Below, in pieces: positions 9,022-17,604 of a stretch of DNA of 43,686 bases. Made by a program: the position numbers and the translations under genes. Below the pieces are notes generated by a model, which saw only the letters and a program-made list of their open reading frames with translations, was not told where the DNA came from and ran no database searches. Each line of letters begins with the position of its first letter. The first letter of the stretch is position 1. Source of the DNA: Porphyromonadaceae bacterium UBA7087 (lineage in GTDB: Bacteria; Bacteroidota; Bacteroidia; Bacteroidales; Muribaculaceae); contig DKYZ01000134.1 of NCBI GenBank assembly GCA_002493515.1, positions 28,968-72,653 of the forward strand. Direction: 5' to 3'.

Positions 9022-10802
9022 GGACACTTGAACTGCTCGCTCCGGCTGCGAATGCCGACATAGCCCGTGAGGCCATTCTCCACGGGGCGGACGCCGTGTA
9101 TATGGGTGGCCCGACCCACGGGGCAAGGAAAGCTGCCTCCAACTCCATAGAGGATATCCGTCGCACGGTTCAGTTCGCGCATACCTATCGTGCCAAGGTC
9201 TACGTCACGGTCAACACCATCGTCTACGACAGCGAGCTTGATGCCGTGGAACGCCTTGTATGGGAGCTTTATCGTGCCGGTGTCGATGCGCTGATAGTGC
9301 AGGACATGGGTCTGCTTAGGATGAATCTTCCCCCTGTTGCCCTTCATGCCAGCACCCAGTGTGACAACCGCACACTCGGGAAAGTGCGCTTTCTGGAGGA
9401 TTGCGGATTCTCTCAGATTGTGCTCGCCCGCGAGCTGACTCTCGACGAGATAAGGGAGATAGCCGAGGCAACCGAGGTGAAGCTGGAATGTTTCGTCCAT
9501 GGTGCCTTATGCGTAAGTTATTCAGGCCGTTGCCACGCAAGTTTCGTTTGTGGCGGCAGAAGCGCCAACCGTGGGGAATGCGGGCAGATATGCCGTCTGC
9601 CCTATACCTTGCGCGATGCTGACGGAAAAGTGCTTTCGCGAGACCGCCATCTCTTGTCGTTGAAGGATTTCAATGTCTCCGACCGTATAGCGGAGCTTAT
9701 AGAGGCCGGAGCGTCAAGTTTCAAGATTGAGGGTAGGCTGAAGGAAGCTGACTATGTAAAGAATGTTGTTGCGGCATATAGCCGAATCCTCGATTCCTAC
9801 ATAGCCGGGCATCCCGGACAATACCGGCGTGCCTCCTTCGGACACGCGCGGGTGTCGTTTGTCCCCATGCTTGACAAGAGCTTCAACCGGGGATTCACCC
9901 ATTACTTCCTGGATGGCCGACGTCCTCTCGGCATTGCCTCCATGCTCACTCCCAAGTCGCAGGGAGAGGTGGTGGCTGATGTCAGGGAGCTTAACAATGG
10001 CGACGGCATAAGTTATTTCGACGCAGAGGGTAGATATTGCGGTGTCAACGTCAACCGTGTTGAAAACGGAAAGATACTTACGGCAAGAAATGTTAGGATT
10101 CCGAAGGGGGCGGAGATTCACCGCACGTTCGATATGAAATGGCAGCAGGCATTGGCGCGTCCTACGGCTTCGCGTCGTCTGCAGCTTGACGTCACGCTGT
10201 CGCGGCGTTCCCTTTCCGGACGCGACGAGAGGGGAGTGCAGGCTGCCGTATCGCTTGACGCTGAGATCCTTCCGGCAAGAAAGCCGATGGATGCCGCGAG
10301 AGTGCTCGGAAAACTCGGAAACACCCCGTATGAACTTCGCCATCTTGTCGTGGAGCTGTCGGAAAACGACTATATACCCGCCTCCGCGCTTGCCTATGCG
10401 CGCCGGCGTCTCATAGAGGCGCTCGACAAGGCGAATCTCGACACATACAGCTATGAGGCCCGGCGTCCGGAACGTCCCGATGCCGTCTGTCCTTCGTCAA
10501 GGCTTGACTATCGTGACAATGTGGCAAACGCCAGGGCTCTGGAGTTTTACAGGAGTCATGGCGTGAAGGAGATCGAGATGGCCCTGGAGGCTTCAGGGCA
10601 GGATGCTGCCGGAAAGACTGTCATGACAACGCGCCATTGCATTTTGCGAGAGCTGGGTATGTGCCGGAAAGAGAATCCGGGTCGTAAGCTCCGTGAGCCT
10701 CTTTCAATCGCAAGCGGCGACAGACGTTTCAATCTCCGGTTTGACTGTTCTCGCTGCGAGATGCAGGTTGTCCTGGCGCCGGCTTCCGGGAGGAAGGCTT
10801 GA
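9018..10802 (+). CDS. U32 family enzyme, RlhA-like 23S rRNA hydroxylase
   Basis: A 594-residue U32-family protein. The N-terminus ELLAPAANADIAREAILHGADAVYMGG and the block ALHASTQCDNRTLGKVRFLEDCGFSQIVLARELTLDEI are U32 hallmarks. A cysteine cluster at about residues 158-195 (CFVHGALC, GRCHASFVCGG, GECGQICR) matches the Fe-S and prephenate-dependent subgroup that includes RlhA (5-hydroxycytidine in 23S rRNA) and TrhP. The length and long C-terminal half fit RlhA better than TrhP, but the substrate is inferred. Further cysteines lie near the C-terminus (RHCILRELGMC and DCSRC). It starts inside the smpB stop and its final 74 bp overlap the convergent lipoprotein gene. Being next to smpB, it fits a translation-related unit. 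Confidence 0.85.
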   Translation: MRTLELLAPAANADIAREAILHGADAVYMGGPTHGARKAASNSIEDIRRTVQFAHTYRAKVYVTVNTIVYDSELDAVERLVWELYRAGVDALIVQDMGLLRMNLPPVALHASTQCDNRTLGKVRFLEDCGFSQIVLARELTLDEIREIAEATEVKLECFVHGALCVSYSGRCHASFVCGGRSANRGECGQICRLPYTLRDADGKVLSRDRHLLSLKDFNVSDRIAELIEAGASSFKIEGRLKEADYVKNVVAAYSRILDSYIAGHPGQYRRASFGHARVSFVPMLDKSFNRGFTHYFLDGRRPLGIASMLTPKSQGEVVADVRELNNGDGISYFDAEGRYCGVNVNRVENGKILTARNVRIPKGAEIHRTFDMKWQQALARPTASRRLQLDVTLSRRSLSGRDERGVQAAVSLDAEILPARKPMDAARVLGKLGNTPYELRHLVVELSENDYIPASALAYARRRLIEALDKANLDTYSYEARRPERPDAVCPSSRLDYRDNVANARALEFYRSHGVKEIEMALEASGQDAAGKTVMTTRHCILRELGMCRKENPGRKLREPLSIASGDRRFNLRFDCSRCEMQVVLAPASGRKA

Positions 10803-11214
10803 CGGCCTTCCCTTTTTTGGTGGCGTTTCTCAGACTGTCGTTACGCAGTGAGTCCGCCTGCATCCCGTTGGGGTGTCCCTTGAGATCCTTGAGCCGCTTT
10901 GCGCTCAGGCCTGCGAATCTCGCCGTCATCTTTGCGAGAATCTCGTTTTCCATCTCTGTCATGTGGAGGTCGGTGTTTGCCGGATATTTGAAATTTAGCT
11001 TCGCCACGGCCTCCACGAAATTGTTGTTGATTGTGGCTACGGCTGCTGAGTCGGGCGTGTTTGCGATGCTGTCGAGATAGACGTGGATCAGTTTTACGCT
11101 TGCGTCATACAGCAGCCTGGCATTCTCCCTTCCGCTCGTGTCGGGCTTTGGGGTACATCCTGCGGCAAGAGTCATGAGACATGCCATAAGCCCCGTAATG
11201 GTTTTCAGTTTCAT
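10729..11214 (-). CDS. small lipoprotein, unknown function
   Basis: A 161-residue predicted lipoprotein with signal peptide and lipobox LAAGC (Cys20). I do not recognise a domain. The middle (residues about 28-115) is helical-looking, and the last ~45 residues are Lys, Ser and Pro rich and low complexity. It starts inside the uvrA stop codon (ATGA overlap), so it is the second gene of the uvrA transcript. Its last 74 bp lie antisense to the end of the U32 gene, and the low-complexity tail is the part encoded there. Confidence 0.7.
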   Translation of the reverse strand: MKLKTITGLMACLMTLAAGCTPKPDTSGRENARLLYDASVKLIHVYLDSIANTPDSAAVATINNNFVEAVAKLNFKYPANTDLHMTEMENEILAKMTARFAGLSAKRLKDLKGHPNGMQADSLRNDSLRNATKKGKAVKPSSRKPAPGQPASRSENSQTGD

Positions 11215-14009
11215 TTCTCAGTCAGTTTTGGCGCCAGATATTCGGCGGTGTACGATTCCTTGCATTTCGCCACTGTCTCCGGTGTGCCCTCGCATACGAT
11301 GTTCCCTCCGGCTTCTCCACCCTCCGGACCGACATCTATTATCCAGTCGGCCGATTTTATCACGTCCATGTTGTGCTCGATGATTAGCACGGTGTGGCCG
11401 CGGTCCACGAGCGCGTTGAGCGATTTCAGCAGTGTCGCTATGTCGTGGAAATGGAGTCCTGTTGTGGGCTCGTCGAAGATGAAGAGCGTCTCAGGCTGGT
11501 TCTCCTGCGATATGAAGTAGGCCAGCTTCACGCGCTGGCTCTCGCCCCCCGATAGGGTGGAGGAGCTTTGCCCGAGCTTTACGTAGCCCAGGCCGACGTC
11601 ATGGAGCGGCTTGAGTTTCCGTATTATCTTCTTCTCCTGTGCGCCGTCGGTTTCCCCGAGGAAATCGATTGCCTGGTCTACGGTCATCTCCAGGAAATCA
11701 TGTATGTTCTTGCCCCGGTATTCCACATCGAGCACTTCCTGCTTGAAGCGTTTCCCGTGGCACACCTCGCAGGGCACCGTTATGTCGGCCATGAACTGCA
11801 TGGGGATGGTGATGATTCCCTCACCCTTGCATTCCTCGCAGCGTCCCCCCTCTGAGTTGAAGGAAAAATATCCGGGCGTGAATCCCATCTGCTTCGACAG
11901 CTGCTGGTCGGCGAAAAGCTTGCGCAGCTCGTCGTAGGCCTTCAGGTAGGTGGCCGGGTTGCTTCGTGAGGAGGTGCCGATCGGGTTCTGGTCAACAAAC
12001 TCCACGCTCCTCACGGAAGAGAGGTCGCCGCGGAGGCCCTTGTGTTCCCCGGGGGCGTCGCAGGTCTCCCCGAGATGCCGCATCAGGCTCTTGTAGAGCA
12101 CTTCCTTGACAAGTGTTGACTTGCCGGAGCCGCTGACCCCGGTCACGACCGTCATTACGCCAAGTGGAAACTTCACGTCGATATCTTTCAGGTTATTGGC
12201 GCGAGCTCCCACTACCTCCACGAATTTCTTCCACGGACGCCGTAGCGGACTGTATTCAATTTTCCGCTCCCCGCGAAGATACCCTACGGTGTAGGAACCG
12301 GTGGGCGCGTCGGAGGCAAGTGTCTCCTTCAGGTCGCCCTGGTAGACCACCTCGCCGCCGAGTCTTCCAGCATCAGGACCGATGTCGATTATCTCGTCGG
12401 CTGCGAGCATTATCTCCTCGTCATGCTCCACAACAACAACTGTGTTGCCGAGATTCTGGAGGCTGCGGAGCACTCCTATCAGCCTCTGCGTGTCGCGTGA
12501 GTGCAGCCCGATGCTCGGCTCGTCGAGGATATAGAGCGACCCTACGAGCGAGGATCCAAGCGAGGTCGCCAGGTTGATACGTTGGCTCTCTCCGCCGGAA
12601 AGGGTGGAGGAGAGGCGGTCGAGCGTGAGATAGCCGAGTCCTACCTCATCAAGAAACATCAGACGGTTATTGATCTCGGTCATCAGTCTTTTGGCTATTA
12701 CTCTGTCGGTCTCGTTGAGACTGATGCCGTTGAAGAATGCCCTCAGCTCAGATATGGGGAGCTTCACCAGCTCGGTGATTGTCTTTCCGGCTACCTTGAC
12801 ATATTCCACATCCTTGCGCAGCCGTGAGCCGTGGCATGTAGGGCAGGTGGTCTTTCCCCGGTAGCGTGCCTTCATCACTCGATACTGAATCTTGTACTGG
12901 TTCTCGTCGATCCAGCGGAAGAAGCCGTCGATTCCCTGCCAGCGTCCGTTGCCATGCCATAGGAAATCCTTCTGCGACTGTGTCAGGTCGCAATATGGTG
13001 TATGGACAGGAAAACTGAACATCGGCGCCACATGCACCAGGTCCTTTTTCCATTCACTCATCTTTTCCCCCTTCCAGCATACCACTGCATCCTGGAAGAT
13101 GGATTTTGTCTTGTCGGGCACTACCAGATCCTCGCTTATTCCCATCACTTTGCCGAACCCCTCGCATTCCGGGCAGGCTCCATATGGATTGTTGAAGTTG
13201 AACATCAGGTCGCTCGGCTCGCGGAATTCCATGCCGTCTGCCGTGAAGCGTTTCGAGAAGTTGTGCTCGTGTACTCCGTCGCTGCCCCATATCTTGATGA
13301 TGCACTCGTCGTGTCCCTCGTAGTAGGCGGTCTCCACGGAGTCGGTGAGGCGCGATATCTCATCCTTTTTGCTCGATACCGAGAGTCGGTCGATGAGAAG
13401 ACGGTAGCTGAAATCCGCCATGGCGGTCTCATCATCTGCTATTTCGGTTATCTCATAAAAGGAGCCGTCCTTTTCCAGACGGGAATATCCCTCCTTGAGA
13501 TATATGTCGAGCTGCTGGCGGAGTGTGCGTCCTTCCGGCACCTTTATGTCCACAACCACAGCTACGCGTGTTCCCTCTGGATATGAGAGCACGGTCGAGA
13601 CTATGTCCTCGATGCCGTGTTTCCTCACCTCCAGGCCGGTGACCGGGGAATATGTATGGCCTACGCGCGCGAAGAGCATTCGCATATAGTCGTAGACCTC
13701 TGTCGATGTTCCCACGGTGCTTCGCGGATTGCGGGTGTTCACTTTCTGCTCTATGGCGATTGCCGGAGGCAGACCCTTTATGTATTCGCACTGCGGTTTG
13801 GCCATGCGGCCGAGAAACTGGCGGGCGTAGGCCGAGAGGCTTTCCACATACCGTCGCTGTCCTTCGGCGTAGAGCGTATCGAAGGCCAGTGAGGATTTGC
13901 CGCTGCCGCTCACTCCTGTGATTACCGTGAATTTATTCAGCGGGATGTTGACGTCCACGTTCTTGAGGTTGTTGACGGCAGCTCCCTTTATCTCTATGTT
14001 GTTGTGCAT
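11211..14009 (-). CDS. uvrA: excinuclease ABC subunit A
   Basis: DNA-damage sensor of nucleotide excision repair, 932 residues from the ATG at 14009. Two ABC modules are visible: Walker A GVSGSGKSS near residue 33 and again GVSGSGKST in the second half, with signatures LSGGESQRINLA and LSGGESQRVKLA. Zinc modules are present: CPTCHGSRL in the first half and CEECKGEGIITIPMQF...CEVCHGKRF in the second. The open frame continues 82 codons upstream to 14255, but that part has no family similarity and would overlap the divergent peptidase gene, so MHNNIEIKGAAVNNLKNV is taken as the start. Confidence 0.97.
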   Translation of the reverse strand: MHNNIEIKGAAVNNLKNVDVNIPLNKFTVITGVSGSGKSSLAFDTLYAEGQRRYVESLSAYARQFLGRMAKPQCEYIKGLPPAIAIEQKVNTRNPRSTVGTSTEVYDYMRMLFARVGHTYSPVTGLEVRKHGIEDIVSTVLSYPEGTRVAVVVDIKVPEGRTLRQQLDIYLKEGYSRLEKDGSFYEITEIADDETAMADFSYRLLIDRLSVSSKKDEISRLTDSVETAYYEGHDECIIKIWGSDGVHEHNFSKRFTADGMEFREPSDLMFNFNNPYGACPECEGFGKVMGISEDLVVPDKTKSIFQDAVVCWKGEKMSEWKKDLVHVAPMFSFPVHTPYCDLTQSQKDFLWHGNGRWQGIDGFFRWIDENQYKIQYRVMKARYRGKTTCPTCHGSRLRKDVEYVKVAGKTITELVKLPISELRAFFNGISLNETDRVIAKRLMTEINNRLMFLDEVGLGYLTLDRLSSTLSGGESQRINLATSLGSSLVGSLYILDEPSIGLHSRDTQRLIGVLRSLQNLGNTVVVVEHDEEIMLAADEIIDIGPDAGRLGGEVVYQGDLKETLASDAPTGSYTVGYLRGERKIEYSPLRRPWKKFVEVVGARANNLKDIDVKFPLGVMTVVTGVSGSGKSTLVKEVLYKSLMRHLGETCDAPGEHKGLRGDLSSVRSVEFVDQNPIGTSSRSNPATYLKAYDELRKLFADQQLSKQMGFTPGYFSFNSEGGRCEECKGEGIITIPMQFMADITVPCEVCHGKRFKQEVLDVEYRGKNIHDFLEMTVDQAIDFLGETDGAQEKKIIRKLKPLHDVGLGYVKLGQSSSTLSGGESQRVKLAYFISQENQPETLFIFDEPTTGLHFHDIATLLKSLNALVDRGHTVLIIEHNMDVIKSADWIIDVGPEGGEAGGNIVCEGTPETVAKCKESYTAEYLAPKLTEK

Positions 14010-14023
14010 TTTTTCTATCCTAT

Positions 14024-14055
14024 ACAATATAATATAATGCAAATCCGAGGCCAAA
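14024..14055 (-). promoter_or_regulatory. putative uvrA promoter
   Basis: On the minus strand TTTG (14052-14055), a 20-bp spacer and TATATTGT (14024-14031) resemble the -33/-7 consensus, though the -7 box is imperfect. It is 15 bp from the uvrA ATG. Confidence 0.45.
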
Positions 14056-14190
14056 TATTGTGAATGCAAGTAAAAATGTCTCGCTGTCTCAGGCTCCCGA
14101 GGCCGGGGCGAGATTATAATATTTATTGGCTGACGGCGTTTATTTGATGAGTGATAACGACTTGTGAAATTTTTTATATAACTTGATATC

Positions 14191-16320
14191 ATGAAAAAGA
14201 CAATTCTGTTTATGGCAGCCGGTTCTATCTGCGCGGGTGGTTTCGTGCAGTGCAAGTCTCCGGCTGTCTATCCGAAGGCTCCCACCTCAGAGACGGTGGA
14301 TGAATACTTCGGCATCAAGGTGGCGGATCCATACCGTCCCCTGGAGAACGACACGTCCGCCGAGACTCTCGAATGGGTTAAGGAGGAGAATGCCGTCACT
14401 GAGAAGTATCTCTCCGCCATTCCATTCCGCGACTCCCTCCGGGAGCGGCTGACCGAGCTCAACAATTACCGCAAGACTGGTCTGCCCACCAAGGAGAATG
14501 ACGGCAGATACTACTATTTCGAGAACGACGGGCTCAAGAACCAGTCGGTGCTCTACCGGAAGGATTCGCTCAACTCTCAGCCAGAGGTTTTCCTGGATCC
14601 GAACACGCTCTCAGACGACGGTACCGTCGCCCTGACCGGTGTCTATCAGTCGAAAAACGGGAAATATACCGCCTATACGGTGTCGCGCAGCGGTTCCGAC
14701 TGGACTGAGATATTCGTGATGGACACCCAGACGAAGAAACTCCTTGACGACCATATTGAATGGGCGAAATTCACCAGTGCGGAATGGGATGGTGACGGCG
14801 GTTTCTATTACAGCACCTATCCGCGTCCCGAGGCAGGTAAGGAGTTCTCAAATGCCAATGAAAACCATCGCATCTTCTATCACAGGATGGGTACGCCGCA
14901 GAGCGACGACCAGCTGGTGTTTGAGGACAAGGAGCATCCTCTGCACTTCCATTCGGCACAGGTGCCCGACGGAAATGAAAATCTTCTTTTCGTCTACGAC
15001 CAGGGAGCCGGGATAGGAAGCGGCATGCGTATGCTCGACAAGCGCACCGGCAAATGGACTGTAATCGAAAACACGCAGGATTATCCTCACCGGGTGCTGG
15101 GTGTGGTTGACGACACCATTTATATCCTTACCACATACGGCGCGCCGAAGAAGAGGTTGATGACGGCTTCTGTTTCTGCCCCGCAGAGGGAGAACTGGAA
15201 GGTTCTCGTCCCGGAGAATGATAACGTCCTTGTAGATGCCACTTTCTCCGGCGACAAGCTGCTGCTTACTTATGAGAAGGATGCCTGGCAATATGTCGAC
15301 GTGGCGGATATGAATGGCACCAGGACCGGTAAGCTTGTGCTTCCCGACTACGGTACGGTGACGGTCTCTGCTTCCCGTAAATCGCCCGAGGCCTTCTATT
15401 CATACACCTCCTTCACGACCCCGTCGAAAATCTATGATTACAATTCCGCCACAGGTGAGACAAAATTTGTAAGTCAGCCTGAGATCAAGGGTTTCAATCC
15501 CGATGATTATGTCACGGAGCAGGTGTTCTATCCCTCCAAGGACGGCACGAAGGTGCCGATGTTCCTGACCTATAAGAAAGGACTCAAGAAGGATGGCAAC
15601 AATCCGGTCTATCTTTATGGTTACGGTGGCTTCAACGTCTCGTTGACTCCTGGCTTTACACCCAACCGTCTGCTTTGGCTTGAGAACGGAGGTATCTACG
15701 CCCAGGCCAATCTGCGCGGTGGTTCCGAGTATGGCGAGGCCTGGCATGAGGCAGGCACGAAGATGAACAAGCTGAATGTGTTCGACGACTTCATCGCTGC
15801 CGCTGAGTATCTTCAGAAAGAGGGCTATACCAAACCGGAGCTTACGGCAATAGCGGGAGGAAGCAACGGCGGTCTGCTTGTGGGAGCCACGGTCAACATC
15901 CGTCCCGACATATGCAAGGTTGCCATTCCGATGGTAGGCGTGATGGACATGATGCGCTATCATCTCTTCACTATTGGCTGGAACTGGGCTTCCGACTATG
16001 GCACGAGTGCCGACTCCGCCGAGATGGCCAAGTATCTGCTCGGCTATTCGCCGCTCCACACCATCAGAAACGACGGTACGCCATATCCCGCCATAATGGT
16101 GACGACGGCAGACCATGATGACCGTGTGGTTCCGGCCCACTCGTTCAAGTATGCCGCCGCGCTTCAGGCCGCCGATACCGGCGACGCCCCCAAGCTCATC
16201 CGCATCGAGAGCAAGGCCGGCCACGGCGCCGGAAAACCGATGTCGAAGGTAATCGACGAATACGCCGACATCTACTCCTTCATCTTCCACAACCTCGGAG
16301 TAACTCCGGAGAAGAAGTAA
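14191..16320 (+). CDS. prolyl oligopeptidase (S9A serine peptidase)
   Basis: A 709-residue S9A family peptidase that cleaves short peptides after proline. An N-terminal hydrophobic segment with a possible lipoprotein-type Cys21 (GGFVQC, a poor lipobox) suggests export to the periplasm or envelope. The beta-propeller starts at PRLENDTSAETLEWVKEEN-like sequence (here PYRPLENDTSAETLEWVKEEN, a family signature). The C-terminal alpha/beta-hydrolase domain holds GGSNGG with nucleophile Ser558, the acid in DHDDRV, and His678 in AGHGAGK. NLRGGSEYGEAWHEAG is another S9A block. It is a single gene, divergent from uvrA. Confidence 0.92.
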   Translation: MKKTILFMAAGSICAGGFVQCKSPAVYPKAPTSETVDEYFGIKVADPYRPLENDTSAETLEWVKEENAVTEKYLSAIPFRDSLRERLTELNNYRKTGLPTKENDGRYYYFENDGLKNQSVLYRKDSLNSQPEVFLDPNTLSDDGTVALTGVYQSKNGKYTAYTVSRSGSDWTEIFVMDTQTKKLLDDHIEWAKFTSAEWDGDGGFYYSTYPRPEAGKEFSNANENHRIFYHRMGTPQSDDQLVFEDKEHPLHFHSAQVPDGNENLLFVYDQGAGIGSGMRMLDKRTGKWTVIENTQDYPHRVLGVVDDTIYILTTYGAPKKRLMTASVSAPQRENWKVLVPENDNVLVDATFSGDKLLLTYEKDAWQYVDVADMNGTRTGKLVLPDYGTVTVSASRKSPEAFYSYTSFTTPSKIYDYNSATGETKFVSQPEIKGFNPDDYVTEQVFYPSKDGTKVPMFLTYKKGLKKDGNNPVYLYGYGGFNVSLTPGFTPNRLLWLENGGIYAQANLRGGSEYGEAWHEAGTKMNKLNVFDDFIAAAEYLQKEGYTKPELTAIAGGSNGGLLVGATVNIRPDICKVAIPMVGVMDMMRYHLFTIGWNWASDYGTSADSAEMAKYLLGYSPLHTIRNDGTPYPAIMVTTADHDDRVVPAHSFKYAAALQAADTGDAPKLIRIESKAGHGAGKPMSKVIDEYADIYSFIFHNLGVTPEKK

Positions 16321-16350
16321 AGGCACGCTCCGCTCCCTCAGCATGAATCC

Positions 16351-16460
16351 GAATCCCGATAAATCCCGATAAATCCTGATTTATCGGGATTTATCTTGAT
16401 TAATCAGGATTAATCGGGGTTAATCTCGATTAAACTCGATTTATCAGGATTAATCTCGAT
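16351..16460. repeat. 10-bp quasi-palindromic repeat array 1, eleven units
   Basis: Eleven uninterrupted units of exactly 10 bp with consensus WWATCNNGAT (for example AAATCCCGAT, TTATCTTGAT, TAATCAGGAT), plus degenerate flanks. ATC is kept in ten of eleven units and GAT in ten of eleven, while the two middle bases vary, so the symmetric half-sites are what is preserved. Units TAATCAGGAT and AAATCCCGAT recur exactly in array 2 after the next gene. The last unit ends 50 bp before the -7 box at 16510. Confidence 0.92.
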
Positions 16461-16509
16461 AAATCAACTGAAATTTCCCTCAAAAGCCTCAGAATCCCCG
16501 AAAATTTGC

Positions 16510-16517
16510 TAACTTTG
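16510..16517 (+). promoter_or_regulatory. -7 box for the four-helix protein gene
   Basis: TAACTTTG matches TAnnTTTG. No clear -33 TTTG is seen about 20 bp upstream, which would fit a promoter that needs an activator. The leader to the ATG at 16629 would be about 105 nt. Confidence 0.55.
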
Positions 16518-16628
16518 CAATGATAGAGACTTGTGCGGATTAATACGCATACGTTCCTATCCCTATTGTCTACTCTTCTTGACATGCTATTGCCCAGTTA
16601 GATGTCGGGAAGGAAAATATAATATGCC

Positions 16629-17390
16629 ATGGGAGTGAATATTCAATTTTCTCAGTCATATCATTGGCTGAATTCCTGGATCTTAGCCAATGTGATTCAG
16701 CTTGCGACCCAAGACTCTTGCGAGAGGTTTGTCGACTACCGCATTGATCCTGGAAGCCGTCTATACGATCAGATGGTGATGGCTGCGAGATGTGGGGTAG
16801 CCAATATCGCGGAGGGTTCAGCCAGGCATTCTACATTCATTGAAACGGAAATGCGGCTGCTTGATGTGGCAAGAGCAAGTATTGACGAACTTCAGGGTGA
16901 TATATTCAATTTCCTTTTGCGCAGAAAGGCTGATGTATGGGCAATAGGCAACCCATTTCGCGAATCGATATGGCAAATAAGATTCGATACGCCGCAATAT
17001 TCCAACAGTTATCTTCATGATGCGGCCACGCATATAATCGCTCAGAAAAGCAAATTCGATTCATGGCTGGGGAGTGACAATCCAGAGATAGTTGCCAATG
17101 CGTTGCTTGTGCTTTGTCTGAGGGAAAACAAAATGCTTCAGTCTCGGATTCAGAGCCAACTGGAGAGTTTTCGACAGACCGGTGGCTTTACGGAGAACAT
17201 GACAGCAGAGAGGCTTGAGGCCAGAAAAGCTCAGGCTTCGTCAATTGGCGCTCCATCCTGCCCAAAATGCGGAAAACCCATGCTGAAGAGAATGCAAAAG
17301 AAGGGACAGATGCAGGGCCGCGAGTTCTGGGGCTGCAGCGACTATCCCCGCTGCAATGGCCTCCGGCCGATTATGCCAACCCGAGAATGA
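16629..17390 (+). CDS. four-helix-bundle suffix-type protein with C-terminal C4 zinc finger
   Basis: A 253-residue protein. Residues ~10-110 resemble the S23/IVP and Avd-like four-helix-bundle superfamily, including the telltale segment DQMVMAARCGVANIAEGSARHS and the helix DVARASIDELQGD. The middle (about 115-185) is helical and matches the layout of four-helix-bundle 'suffix' proteins. The C-terminus is a topoisomerase-type C4 zinc ribbon: Cys211, Cys214, Cys236, Cys242 (CPKCG ... GCSDYPRCNG). Function is unknown; the zinc ribbon and relatives suggest nucleic-acid binding. The base composition is visibly more AT-rich than its neighbours, a hint of transfer. It sits alone between two arrays of the same 10-bp repeat; the downstream array starts six bases after its stop. 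Confidence 0.8.
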   Translation: MGVNIQFSQSYHWLNSWILANVIQLATQDSCERFVDYRIDPGSRLYDQMVMAARCGVANIAEGSARHSTFIETEMRLLDVARASIDELQGDIFNFLLRRKADVWAIGNPFRESIWQIRFDTPQYSNSYLHDAATHIIAQKSKFDSWLGSDNPEIVANALLVLCLRENKMLQSRIQSQLESFRQTGGFTENMTAERLEARKAQASSIGAPSCPKCGKPMLKRMQKKGQMQGREFWGCSDYPRCNGLRPIMPTRE

Positions 17391-17396
17391 GGGGAT

Positions 17397-17465
17397 TTAT
17401 CGAGATTAATCAGGATAAATCCCGATGAATCTTGATTAATCAGGATTAATCGGGATTATCCCGAT
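17397..17465. repeat. 10-bp quasi-palindromic repeat array 2, six units plus one 9-bp unit
   Basis: Units TTATCGAGAT, TAATCAGGAT, AAATCCCGAT, GAATCTTGAT, TAATCAGGAT, TAATCGGGAT, then TATCCCGAT (9 bp). Same WWATCNNGAT consensus as array 1, with identical units. It starts six bases after the stop of the four-helix gene and ends 60 bp before the -7 box of the LysM gene promoter. Confidence 0.92.
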
Positions 17466-17500
17466 TAGAGCGTCGCTGAAGGTGGAAATCCTCGCTGCGA

Positions 17501-17532
17501 TTTCGTTGTGTTGCGATTTTTGATTACTTTTG
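17501..17532 (+). promoter_or_regulatory. promoter for the LysM / PorT-like operon
   Basis: TACTTTTG at 17525-17532 matches TAnnTTTG; the -33 part is TTTCG/TTG near 17501-17508. Transcription from about 17539 excludes the in-frame ATG at 17530 and supports translation from 17605. Confidence 0.6.
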
Positions 17533-17604
17533 CAGTATAATTCTTCCGGTGCCTCACCGATGGCACGCCACGCGGCGGCCATGAGGCACGAAACTGATAT
17601 AAAG

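Larger units (their letters stand above)
16321..16628. other. 308-bp gene-free region holding repeat array 1 and a promoter
   Basis: Between the peptidase stop and the four-helix gene. It contains the 10-bp repeat array (16351-16460), a -7 box at 16510-16517 and about 110 bp of leader. I see no coding sequence or convincing hairpin terminator; the quasi-palindromic repeats could form alternating small hairpins. Confidence 0.7.

Noticed and set aside
14010..14255. 82-codon N-terminal extension of UvrA
   Set aside because: It has no UvrA similarity, crosses the divergent promoter region and overlaps the peptidase gene; the 14009 start fits the family.
16629..17390. Four-helix protein as a 23S rRNA intervening-sequence protein or as Avd of a diversity-generating retroelement
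   Set aside because: No rRNA sequence, no reverse transcriptase and no template/variable repeat pair is present in the window.
16351..17465. The repeat arrays as a CRISPR array
   Set aside because: Units are 10 bp, contiguous and without unique spacers, and no cas gene is nearby.
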